From positions 1,302,001 through 1,366,000 of the forward strand of contig NZ_AP023410.1 in assembly GCF_000193495.2 (NCBI RefSeq): a stretch of DNA of 64,000 nucleotides, given 5' to 3'. Of the stretch, positions 56,775 to 64,000 are shown piece by piece. Source of the DNA: Acetobacter aceti NBRC 14818. GTDB taxonomy: Bacteria > Pseudomonadota > Alphaproteobacteria > Acetobacterales > Acetobacteraceae. Below the pieces are notes generated by a model. That model saw only the letters and a list, made by a program, of their open reading frames with translations, was not told the origin of the DNA and searched no databases. The translations under genes and the position numbers were made by a program. Within the stretch, counting starts at the first letter, position 1, and every line of letters starts with the position of its first letter.

Positions 56775-58013
56775 TCACTGTGCTTTTGGTGACTGGGGCG
56801 CCGCATTCGCAGCGGGAGCCGACTGTTCACCGCTTCCCGCCTGAGCAGACGTGTCATCCGGCAGTTTCACCTCATGGTCCCGATGCAGCACGAGAACCAC
56901 GCGACGGTTCACAGCTGCGGCCGGATCATCCGGATCAGCCAGATCGTGCGCAGCGCGCCCCACGACTTCAGCCAGTCGCTGTTCAGGGAAACCTGCAGCA
57001 GACAGAACCTCGCGGGCAGAGTCCGCCCGGGCCGCAGACAACGTCCAGTTGGAAGCGCCCTTTTTCTTGTAGAGAGCACCGTCCGTGTAACCGTAGATGG
57101 ACAGGTTCTGCGGCATGGCTGTCAGATACGGTGCAATCAGTTGCAGCAGATGCGTCGCCCGTTCATTCAGACGAGCCGATCCCGTATCGAACATCGGGTT
57201 GTGATTGCTCTCCGCAAGCTGGATGCGCAGCCCAACCGGAAGCACATCGACCGAAATCTGTGACTTCAGCTGGGCTGCATCCGGGTCCTGCGCCAGCGCC
57301 TGCTCAATCTGCTTTCTGTCCTGCTGAAGATCAGCCTCTTCCTTCTCGGCAGCGGAATTTCCGCCGTCACCAAGAGAGGTTGTCGCCCCGCTCTTCTCAC
57401 CACCTATCGGCACGATCCGGGGAAGAGCTGGTGTGATCGACGTCACCTTGCCGATACTGCGATCTGGGAAGGCCGGATTGGGCACTGCGAAAACACCGCG
57501 CGAACGGACATCATTTCCCGCGCCGGAGGTTTCCTTACCAACTATGATGGAAACGCCGGAGCCTACTCCACCCAGCTCAGTTTCCTTGGTTTTTTTGGCG
57601 TCACTGACCATGCCGGGCGGAAGAATGGCGTTTTTCTCGGTCTGAGAAATCTGCATTTTCTGGGACATCGCCATCTGCTGGGCTGCCTGCTCTCCGGACA
57701 TATCAGATCCGGTCGCATGGCCCGCATTATCCGCATCTCCCTGCACGACGGAGGAAGATTTCCCCGGACCGCTAGGCGTCTGCGCAGCCGCATCACCCGT
57801 GGTCGCCATGGGATTGAAGAAATTGGCAATACCGCGACGACGTTGTTCCGTGGTGGCGTTGATCAGCCACATAACAAGAAAGAACGCCATCATGGCGGTC
57901 ACGAAATCTGCATAGGCGATCTTCCAGGCACCGCCATGATGGCCTGCACCGCCTCCGCCGCCGCGTTTGACGACGATGATTCGCGCTTTGTTGTCCCCGT
58001 CCTTACGTGGCAT
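56775..58013 (-). CDS. motB: Flagellar motor stator protein MotB
   Basis: 412 residues from ATG 58013 (GGAG/GAGG just upstream; ATG 58037 lacks one). The single membrane helix begins WKIAYADFVTAMMAFFLVMW, with Asp36 as the proton-carrying residue. A long low-complexity periplasmic linker leads to an OmpA-like peptidoglycan-binding domain (LSIYGYTDGALYKKKG, SAARADSAREVL, VVGRAAHDLADPDDPAAAVNRRVVLVL). It anchors the stator to the cell wall. Confidence 0.95.
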   Translation of the reverse strand: MPRKDGDNKARIIVVKRGGGGGAGHHGGAWKIAYADFVTAMMAFFLVMWLINATTEQRRRGIANFFNPMATTGDAAAQTPSGPGKSSSVVQGDADNAGHATGSDMSGEQAAQQMAMSQKMQISQTEKNAILPPGMVSDAKKTKETELGGVGSGVSIIVGKETSGAGNDVRSRGVFAVPNPAFPDRSIGKVTSITPALPRIVPIGGEKSGATTSLGDGGNSAAEKEEADLQQDRKQIEQALAQDPDAAQLKSQISVDVLPVGLRIQLAESNHNPMFDTGSARLNERATHLLQLIAPYLTAMPQNLSIYGYTDGALYKKKGASNWTLSAARADSAREVLSAAGFPEQRLAEVVGRAAHDLADPDDPAAAVNRRVVLVLHRDHEVKLPDDTSAQAGSGEQSAPAANAAPQSPKAQ

Positions 58014-58096
58014 CTGCCTCTCCAACCGTCTGGCCATGCTGGCGGAAGGGGCTTAAAACACGCTTAACAAAAGGGTGATGTCGTGGTCTTTCCGCC

Positions 58097-59605
58097 CTAG
58101 CTATGCGATGCGGCTGGAAGTTTCCTCAACCACGACGCAGGAAGAGCCGGAATCGGGCAAGCGACCCGGTACAGATTATATCGCTCCGCCTCACGCCCAT
58201 CACGCGACCGTACGATCATGCCGGCGGGTTTACCAAGGGCAGCCCAGGGACTGCCTTGCGGGAAGGACCGGCGTCCGTTTCGGATCAATAATCCCCAGCC
58301 CTCCTTGCAGGACCATGCTGGCAGATCAAACAGCATCCAGCGCGGCTCGGCACCCAGCACAATGCGGCCGGGGAGATGAAAAGCCAGTTCCGATGCCAGA
58401 GCGTATTCATCAGAAGCGATGAAAGCAGCGCCCTCAGACTGTTGCGCGACATTTTCGGCGAATATGGTCCAACCGCCACCCTGTCGTAGGGCGACGTCAA
58501 AATGTCTGTTCAGAGGCAGAAATCCGGTCGTCGCCTGGCATAACAGGAGCCCCCATAGGGCGTATCCCAGTCCGGCAGCGATTTTCCAGCGTCGGTCTCC
58601 CTGCATGACGATCAGACACACCAGAGCCGGGTAAATCAGAACGGGCCAGTTCGCCTGCACCCGGTCTCCCAGAGCGTGTTGGAGGAAAACCGCTGCCGGC
58701 ACACAGGTCAGACACAGCAGCAAGCGATCTACATCCGAGCGCCTGCGAAATGCAGCGATCAACGCCACCACGGACAGCAGAAAGATGCCCGGCGTCAGCA
58801 ATCCAATCTGGCCACCGATCAGTTCACCAAGATATCCGGGCGCGCGCGAGGGTTGCCAGTCGCCCGTGCGCCCCCCCTGCCGGATAAAGCTGGCCCAGCC
58901 ATGGGTGGCATTCCACCAGACAACCGGAAATGTTAGACACACACCGATTACTGCCCCCAACCAGGGCCAAACCGTGAGAAGCTGTTTCAGTCGCCGCAAT
59001 GACAGCAGACACCACAAACCCAGACCGGCCACCGGCAGGACCATGGTGTATTTACTGTCAAATCCGAGACCCGCGCTGACGCCAAGCAACAGCCACCAGC
59101 GCAGATCTCCCGTTCGCACCAGTCGCCCGGAAGCCCAGAGAAACAGGGCCATGAAAAAGAGCAGCGGCGTGTCCGGCGTCATGACGGTCGCGCCCACCCC
59201 GAGCGCCAGCGTGGCATTGAGCAGCACACCGACGATCCAGGGGTTTATCACCGGTGCAAGAGGTCTGTCCCGCAACAGGGCGACCTGAAAATCCCGACAG
59301 GCAAGAACCGTCAGAATTGTGCCGAGAGCAGTAGCGAGTGGTGCGGTGAACCTGATACCGAACCCCGTATCGCCGAAGAGCGCTGTTCCGATCCAGATCC
59401 ACCACGCCACCATCGGAGGATGATCGAGGTAACTGGCCTGAAGGTCGTGCGACCACGTCCAGTAATAAGCTTCGTCAGGCGTAACCGGCAGGCAGGTTGC
59501 CAGAATCAGACGCAGAACCGTAAGCACGCCCAGACTGATGAACGGATGGGCCAGAATAGCGTCCGAAAGACGGGGAAACGTCTTCCGCGCAGAATACAGC
59601 TTCAC
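58097..59605 (-). CDS. GT39/ArnT-like membrane glycosyltransferase
   Basis: 502 residues from a GTG with GGAG upstream; about eleven membrane segments. PDEAYYWTWS and YLDHPPMVAWW in the first periplasmic loop are the acidic catalytic motif and conserved follow-up of ArnT/GT39-type enzymes. These use polyprenyl-phosphate sugars to modify lipid A, hopanoids or proteins in the periplasm. It is 22 bases downstream of a GT2-GtrA-type protein that could make its lipid-linked donor. Confidence 0.85.
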   Translation of the reverse strand: MKLYSARKTFPRLSDAILAHPFISLGVLTVLRLILATCLPVTPDEAYYWTWSHDLQASYLDHPPMVAWWIWIGTALFGDTGFGIRFTAPLATALGTILTVLACRDFQVALLRDRPLAPVINPWIVGVLLNATLALGVGATVMTPDTPLLFFMALFLWASGRLVRTGDLRWWLLLGVSAGLGFDSKYTMVLPVAGLGLWCLLSLRRLKQLLTVWPWLGAVIGVCLTFPVVWWNATHGWASFIRQGGRTGDWQPSRAPGYLGELIGGQIGLLTPGIFLLSVVALIAAFRRRSDVDRLLLCLTCVPAAVFLQHALGDRVQANWPVLIYPALVCLIVMQGDRRWKIAAGLGYALWGLLLCQATTGFLPLNRHFDVALRQGGGWTIFAENVAQQSEGAAFIASDEYALASELAFHLPGRIVLGAEPRWMLFDLPAWSCKEGWGLLIRNGRRSFPQGSPWAALGKPAGMIVRSRDGREAERYNLYRVACPIPALPASWLRKLPAASHS

Positions 59606-59627
59606 CGCAACACTCCGGGCGAAAGCC

Positions 59628-60782
59628 TCACTTCCTGCGCCAGATCAGCGTCGAGGACACAGCATAGTTCCACACGACGCCAATCACGGCACCCGTTGCG
59701 CTTGCCTTGTCGAACGTCTGACCGTCATCGTGGAAGAGCTGCGCGATACCGATATTCGCCCATGCGCCTGCGGAGCACACGACCAGAAACAGGAAAAGGC
59801 CACCGTACAGACGGGTGCCTTTCAGTCTGCGGTCACGGTAGGTCAGCGTGTTGTCCAGCCAGAAATTAACCAGCATGGCGACGAAGGTGCCGCCCGTCTG
59901 TGCGATCGGGAAATCCACACCGGACAGGCGCAGCACATTCATGATGGCGATATTCACGATCACGCCGACCAGGCCGACAAACGCAAAAACCAGAAAGCGA
60001 ATCGGTAGCCAGCCATGAAACAGCTTGTCGAGCATCAGTCCGAGGAACTGGAGCATGACCAGCACGTCGAGCTTGCTCTCTCCTGCAAGACGCGGCTTGA
60101 ACGTGCAGGGAATCTCCTCCACGCGAACCTTGATTGGCGCGGAAAGAATCAGATCCATCAGGATCTTGAATCCCGCGCCTGACAGGCGGGGCGCCGTCCG
60201 CACGAACAGATCCCGCCGCAGGGCAAAAAACCCGCTCATCGGATCGCCCACCCTGACCGGCAGAATCATCTGCGCCAGCGTTATGCCGCCGTTTGAAAGG
60301 GCATGCCGCCACGCATTGGCCAGACCGCTATTGTCACCGCCTTCGACATGACGGCTTCCAATGGCAATATCGCACCGTCCGCTCGCAAGAGCATCGAGCA
60401 TAATGCCGAGACGGGTTTCGTCATGCTGGAGGTCACCATCCATGACGGCGATATAGGTCGCGGACGAAGACAGTGCGCCTTCGATCACCGCCGTGGACAG
60501 CCCGCGCCGTCCAATGCGGGAAATCCCCCGCACGCGCCAGTTGCTGCGGGCCACCTCCCTGACCGCCTCGATCGTGCCGTCAGGCGAATTGTCGTCGACA
60601 AAAACGACTTCCCAATCCCGCCCGGCCAGAGCCCGCGTCAGCGCCTCGACCAGAGGCCGGACGTTCGCTGCCTCGCAATAACAGGGCACCACCACCGTGA
60701 TATCGGGACTTCCGGCAGGCCTGTCTTCAGCGGGAAAATCGATCGTTTGTGAAATCCGGTCCCGTATGACGAGCGTGGTCAC
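59628..60782 (-). CDS. Polyprenyl-phosphate glycosyltransferase with GtrA-like membrane domain
   Basis: 384 residues from a GTG that overlaps the lrp stop. Residues 25-250 are a DPM1-type GT2 domain (VVPCYCEAANVRPLVEAL, VFVDDNSPDGT, VMDGDLQHDE, DPMSGFFALRRDLF). Residues 255-380 hold four membrane segments of the GtrA type (RFLVFAFVGLVGVIVNIAIM, FWLDNTLTYRDRR). It should transfer a sugar from a nucleotide donor to undecaprenyl phosphate and help flip it for the GT39 enzyme encoded next. Confidence 0.88.
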   Translation of the reverse strand: MTTLVIRDRISQTIDFPAEDRPAGSPDITVVVPCYCEAANVRPLVEALTRALAGRDWEVVFVDDNSPDGTIEAVREVARSNWRVRGISRIGRRGLSTAVIEGALSSSATYIAVMDGDLQHDETRLGIMLDALASGRCDIAIGSRHVEGGDNSGLANAWRHALSNGGITLAQMILPVRVGDPMSGFFALRRDLFVRTAPRLSGAGFKILMDLILSAPIKVRVEEIPCTFKPRLAGESKLDVLVMLQFLGLMLDKLFHGWLPIRFLVFAFVGLVGVIVNIAIMNVLRLSGVDFPIAQTGGTFVAMLVNFWLDNTLTYRDRRLKGTRLYGGLFLFLVVCSAGAWANIGIAQLFHDDGQTFDKASATGAVIGVVWNYAVSSTLIWRRK

Positions 60783-61279
60783 GGAAGCTTTCCATCTCCC
60801 ACCCCTTCCGGCGACGGAAAACGTGAGAGAGTTGTGCGGATTGTCTGCAGGGTCTGCACACGCACCACGTGGGGAGCCTCTGTCAGGCGGCGGGTCATTT
60901 CATTCTCCTGCGTCGTGTTCCGGGCAACCAGCCGGACAAGAAAGTCGGTGCTGCCCCGCATCATGTGGCACTCCAGCGCTTCCGGCCACGACGACACCAT
61001 CGCCTCAAACTGTGACAGAACTGTTTCCTTCTGACTGTCGAGACCGATCAGGGCGAACAGCGTGATGGGCCAGCCCAGCGCATTGGCGTCCACGTCAGCA
61101 TGGTAGCCCCTGATGACACCAATCTCTTCCAGACGACGCACACGCCGAAGGCAGGGAGGCGCGGAAATGCCCACCCGACGGGCCAGCTCCACATTCGTCA
61201 TGCGTCCGTCCGCCTGCAGTTCGGCAATGATCAGCCGATCCACCGCATCGAGTTCCGCTTCCGTCACCAGTCTCTCCAT
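60779..61279 (-). CDS. Lrp/AsnC-family transcriptional regulator
   Basis: 166 residues from ATG 61279 (GAGG six bases before). LDAVDRLIIAELQADGRMTNVELARRVGISAPPCLRRVRRLEEIGVIRGYHA is the Lrp helix-turn-helix. The C-terminal RAM domain (LECHMMRGSTDFLVRLVA) binds amino acids and sets oligomer state. It faces trxB across 215 bases, the same neighbourhood as in other Alphaproteobacteria, and its stop overlaps the glycosyltransferase start by four bases. It may regulate both sides. Confidence 0.92.
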   Translation of the reverse strand: MERLVTEAELDAVDRLIIAELQADGRMTNVELARRVGISAPPCLRRVRRLEEIGVIRGYHADVDANALGWPITLFALIGLDSQKETVLSQFEAMVSSWPEALECHMMRGSTDFLVRLVARNTTQENEMTRRLTEAPHVVRVQTLQTIRTTLSRFPSPEGVGDGKLP

Positions 61280-61494
61280 CCCGCGACCTCGCGTGCATAT
61301 AGGACGAACCCTGTCATCTGTCCAAAGCCCTCTGACATCTGCCAGTAATGCATCAAAACCTGTCCGCCAAAGCTTGCCCCGAGCGAAAAACAGGACCATA
61401 TCGCTCCACAATCAGCTCCGCGAATGGAGACGCAAGGCACCTTCCTTCCAGACCGTGCCAGATGACAGGACGAGAGCGAAAGGCGTCGTAGAAC

Positions 61495-62457
61495 ATGACA
61501 ATAACCACCGATCTCCTGATCATTGGCGCCGGACCGGCCGGTTACACCGCAGCCATTTACGCGGCCCGTGCGAATCTCAAGCCCGTTCTCGTCGCTGGCA
61601 TGCAGCCCGGCGGTCAGCTGATGATCACCACAGACGTAGAGAACTATCCCGGTTTCGCCAGCGCGATTCAGGGACCGTGGCTGATGGAGCAGATGGCGGC
61701 GCAGGCCGAACATGTCGGCACGCAGATTGTTCATGATCTTGTCACGGAAGTGGATTTCCGGAGCGGCTCACCTTTCCGCATCACACTTGACGGCGGCGAC
61801 GTCTATCTTGCCCGCAGCGTGATCATCGCGACCGGCGCGCAGGCAAAGTGGTTGGGCATCCCTTCCGAAAAAGCTCTTCAGGGTGCGGGAGTTTCCGCCT
61901 GCGCCACCTGTGACGGCTTCTTCTTCCGCGGCAAGAAGGTCGCGGTTGTCGGCGGCGGCAACACGGCGGTCGAGGAAGCCCTCTATCTGACGCATCACGC
62001 ATCGCACGTCACGCTGATCCATCGGCGCGATTCGCTTCGGGCTGAAAAGATTCTTCAGGACCGGCTGGAAGCCAATCCGAAAATTTCTGTCGTGTGGAAT
62101 TCGGTTGTGGCCGACATTCTCAGCGCAGGTACCCCGCCGACCGTCACCGGCGTGAAACTGCTTAACACGCTGAATGAAACCCTGAGCACGCTGGACGTTG
62201 AAGGCGTGTTCATTGCCATAGGTCATGCTCCGAACACGAAACTTTTCCACGACCAGCTTATGCTGGATGCGGAAGGTTACATCATGACCGAAGCAGGGAC
62301 GACGCGGACATCGGTGCCGGGCGTCTTTGCCGCGGGCGATGTGCAGGACAAGATCTATCGTCAGGCCGTCACGGCGGCCGGGACAGGTTGCATGGCCGCC
62401 TTGGACGCCGAACGGCATCTGGGTGGACTCGTTTCGGAATCAACATGGAATACTTGA
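61495..62457 (+). CDS. trxB: Thioredoxin reductase
   Basis: 320 residues. LLIIGAGPAGYTAAIYAARA is the FAD site, CATC at 136-139 the redox-active disulfide, VVGGGNTAVEEALYLT the NADPH site, and GVFAAGDVQDKIYRQAVTAAGTGCMAA the C-terminal FAD motif. It reduces thioredoxin with NADPH. The LysR gene follows after 83 bases on the same strand. Confidence 0.96.
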   Translation: MTITTDLLIIGAGPAGYTAAIYAARANLKPVLVAGMQPGGQLMITTDVENYPGFASAIQGPWLMEQMAAQAEHVGTQIVHDLVTEVDFRSGSPFRITLDGGDVYLARSVIIATGAQAKWLGIPSEKALQGAGVSACATCDGFFFRGKKVAVVGGGNTAVEEALYLTHHASHVTLIHRRDSLRAEKILQDRLEANPKISVVWNSVVADILSAGTPPTVTGVKLLNTLNETLSTLDVEGVFIAIGHAPNTKLFHDQLMLDAEGYIMTEAGTTRTSVPGVFAAGDVQDKIYRQAVTAAGTGCMAALDAERHLGGLVSESTWNT

Positions 62458-62540
62458 CCGTCTGAAGTATTTCCTTCACCAAAAACCATGTAGGTACATC
62501 GGGTCAGGACTGTACCTCAAACCAGACAAGGGAGATCGGG

Positions 62541-63425
62541 GTGGACTGGGACAAACTCAGGATATTCCACGCTGTTGCGGAAGCCGGGTCCTTTACCCAT
62601 GTGGGTGATGTACTCAACCTCAGCCAGTCTGCTGTTTCGCGTCAGATTTCAGCCCTGGAGGATGTTCTCCAGGTACCTCTTTTTCATCGTCACGCCCGTG
62701 GCCTTATCCTGACCGAACAGGGTGAGACGCTGAATCAGACTGTCAGGGAAGTCTTCTCCAAACTGGAAATGACGCAAACCCTGCTGACGGAAAGCAAGGA
62801 AAAGGCAGCCGGACGTCTGCGCGTCACCACGACGACAGGATTTGGCAGCTGCTGGCTGATGCCGCGACTGCATCGTTTCATGGCGCAGAATTCCGACATT
62901 TCCATCACGCTGATCCTTGAGGACAATGACCTCGATCTGGGTATGCGTGAAGCCGATGTCGCGGTGCGCATGCACGCGCCACGCCAGCCGGACCTCATCC
63001 AGAGGCACCTCGCGGACTTCCCGCTCTCTGTCTTCGCCTCCCCGCGCTATATCGAGCAGTTTGGCCAGCCCTCCTCACTCGAGGATCTGGCCAACCACAG
63101 TCTCGTCGCGTTCGGTGGCTACCACCCTCCGGTTCCGCATGTGAACTGGTTGCTGGAAGCCGGAATGCCAGAAGGCGCACGACGGACGGCACGGCTGGAA
63201 GTCAACAGCGTGGTCGCCATGGCGGACGCCATTTCCGCCGGTCTCGGCATTGGTTCGGTCCCAGGCTACGCCGTTGCGGAATATCCTGATCTGATCAAGG
63301 TGCTTCCGAACGTCGAGCCGCCCAAGGTGGAAGCATTCTTCGTCTATCCGGAAGAATTGCGCAGTTCGAAGCGTGTTGCGGTCTTCCGCGATTTCCTGAC
63401 CAGCGAACTGGGACTGCGATCCTGA
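62541..63425 (+). CDS. LysR-family regulator of the LsrB/VtlR type
   Basis: 294 residues from a GTG with GGGAG six bases upstream. The N-terminal helix-turn-helix reads WDKLRIFHAVAEAGSFTHVGD...SQSAVSRQISALE; the rest is a LysR substrate-binding domain. Sequence and place next to trxB and lrp match LsrB/VtlR of rhizobia, Agrobacterium and Brucella, which govern redox stress, envelope genes and AbcR-type small RNAs. Targets here are unknown. A terminator follows 28 bases after the stop. Confidence 0.88.
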   Translation: MDWDKLRIFHAVAEAGSFTHVGDVLNLSQSAVSRQISALEDVLQVPLFHRHARGLILTEQGETLNQTVREVFSKLEMTQTLLTESKEKAAGRLRVTTTTGFGSCWLMPRLHRFMAQNSDISITLILEDNDLDLGMREADVAVRMHAPRQPDLIQRHLADFPLSVFASPRYIEQFGQPSSLEDLANHSLVAFGGYHPPVPHVNWLLEAGMPEGARRTARLEVNSVVAMADAISAGLGIGSVPGYAVAEYPDLIKVLPNVEPPKVEAFFVYPEELRSSKRVAVFRDFLTSELGLRS

Positions 63426-63453
63426 TAGCTGCTTTCAGTTTCGTATGTTTTCA

Positions 63454-63484
63454 GGCGGGCACTATCATGGTGTCCGCCTTTTTT
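63454..63484 (+). terminator. Rho-independent terminator after the LysR gene
   Basis: GGCGGGCAC (63454-63462) pairs with GTGTCCGCC (63470-63478), one G-U included, followed directly by a T6 tract. It lies ten bases from the end of the small convergent ORF at 63494. Confidence 0.85.
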
Positions 63485-63493
63485 CTGTCCGGA

Positions 63494-63649
63494 TTACGGC
63501 TTCCCGAGTGCCGTAACAACACCGGCGAACAGACCTACGGGCACGAGGCAGATGGCGATCGTTTCTCCAGTTGGCGCGTAATGCGGAAAACAGTACGAAA
63601 TCACAGCGCACATGACCCAACAGACAAAACAGGCGATCAGCATGGTCAT
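63494..63649 (-). CDS. Small two-helix membrane protein downstream of mntR
   Basis: A 51-residue frame starting MTMLIACFVCWVMCAVISYC, then a short polar loop (PHYAPTGE) and a second helix (TIAICLVPVGLFAGVVTALG). Two tidy membrane segments fill the gap between mntR and the LysR terminator. It is in the same frame as mntR, 42 bases after its stop. No strong ribosome site is visible, so the start may be a different codon. No family is recognised. Confidence 0.45.
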   Translation of the reverse strand: MTMLIACFVCWVMCAVISYCFPHYAPTGETIAICLVPVGLFAGVVTALGKP

Positions 63650-63691
63650 GGAGTTGAGACTTTCATGAATAATATGGGAAAATACCAGCGA

Positions 63692-64000
63692 TTATCGCGT
63701 TGTCAGGCTCTTGATGAAGTCGTGTAATCCACCATCAATGGCTCTCTTGAAGGCCGCAAGGGTTTCATCGCCCACATAATGCTCGATCCCTTCGGCATCG
63801 ACCAGAACGCTTTCCTCACTTACACCGAGCGCACGCAGAAATGCCTCGACAATCTTGTGTCGGCCCCTCGCCTCTTCCGCCACTTTCTGTCCGGCCTCAG
63901 TGAGAAACACACCGCGATAGGGTTTCTGGACGACAAAACCGTCAGCCACCAGCCGCGCCAGCATTTTGGCTACGGTTGGTTGCGACACGCCCAGACGCGC
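63692..64000 (-). CDS. mntR: DtxR/MntR-family metal-dependent regulator, 5' end outside the window
   Basis: The frame runs off the window edge; about 102 C-terminal residues are visible. They include the end of the helix-turn-helix ([22 protein letters not shown]), a wing ([17 protein letters not shown]), and the metal-binding dimerisation segment ([34 protein letters not shown]) with His, Glu and Asp residues typical of MntR. It would repress manganese uptake genes when Mn is bound. The start and the N-terminal metal site are not visible. Confidence 0.88.
   Translation of the reverse strand, partial: ARLGVSQPTVAKMLARLVADGFVVQKPYRGVFLTEAGQKVAEEARGRHKIVEAFLRALGVSEESVLVDAEGIEHYVGDETLAAFKRAIDGGLHDFIKSLTTR

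Noticed and set aside
1..64000. CRISPR arrays, insertion sequences, prophage or integron
   Set aside because: No regularly spaced direct repeats, transposase, integrase or phage structural genes were seen anywhere in the window.

Overview
The window reads as chromosome of an acetic acid bacterium (Acetobacteraceae; Acetobacter or a close relative). Pointers are a three-subunit periplasmic sugar-alcohol dehydrogenase of the FAD-sorbitol/fructose dehydrogenase type (small, flavoprotein and triheme cytochrome c subunits), a full hopanoid gene set, a fused transaldolase/glucose-6-phosphate isomerase with other pentose-phosphate genes and gluconokinase, a short-form 6-phosphogluconate dehydrogenase, and an alphaproteobacterial lrp-trxB-LysR block. 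Base composition is moderately GC-rich, with AT-rich intergenic gaps. No insertion sequence, prophage, CRISPR array or rRNA gene was seen.

Layout. 1-960: 3' part of an RNA methyltransferase. 1146-2960: an accessory-looking pair, a small double-glycine-leader peptide and an unrecognised cysteine-free 444-residue protein, set among many perfect inverted repeats. 3184-6841 (minus): dehydrogenase operon sldS-sldL-sldC. 7196-12929 (plus): MFS exporter, a 2-oxoglutarate/Fe(II) oxygenase, ETF-ubiquinone oxidoreductase and etfBA. 13129-18740 (plus): MHYT-GGDEF-EAL protein, a methylthioribose-kinase-like gene and a TPR glycosyltransferase. 18952-19128: a small Cys-rich ORF. 19132-28373 (minus): tkt, tal-pgi, gnd, a HAD phosphatase, pgl, rpiA, gntK. 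28577-31647: purD divergent from xseA and a small membrane protein. 31965-35398 (minus): FAH-family hydrolase and a tandem GT2 protein. 35620-44453 (minus): hopanoid genes hpnA, B, C, D, E, shc(hpnF), hpnG in alphabetical order, interrupted by one opposite-strand Nudix gene; hpnL and tyrA lie beyond on the plus strand. 46676-50138: GT87-like mannosyltransferase, a second 2OG oxygenase, tRNA-Tyr, rlmB. 50245-52600 (minus): a remnant-like cta locus: degenerate COX1 homologue, ctaB, coxF-like peptide. 52785-61279 (minus): pmtA-like methyltransferase, gshB, greB, motA, motB, two membrane glycosyltransferases and an Lrp regulator. 61495-63425 (plus): trxB and a LsrB/VtlR-type LysR regulator. 63494-64000 (minus): a small membrane ORF and the 3' part of an mntR-like gene.

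How the genes fit: the periplasmic dehydrogenase and the ETF system both feed electrons to ubiquinone. Gluconokinase plus Gnd, RpiA, Tkt and Tal-Pgi process gluconate and sugar phosphates through a non-glycolytic route. The hpn set makes squalene and extended hopanoids for the membrane.

The most unusual item is the COX1-like protein at 51335-52600. By eye it keeps the two histidines that hold the low-spin heme but has lost every ligand of the oxygen-reducing heme-copper centre, and it overlaps the heme O synthase gene. Second is the double-glycine peptide locus near 1.1-3.0 kb.
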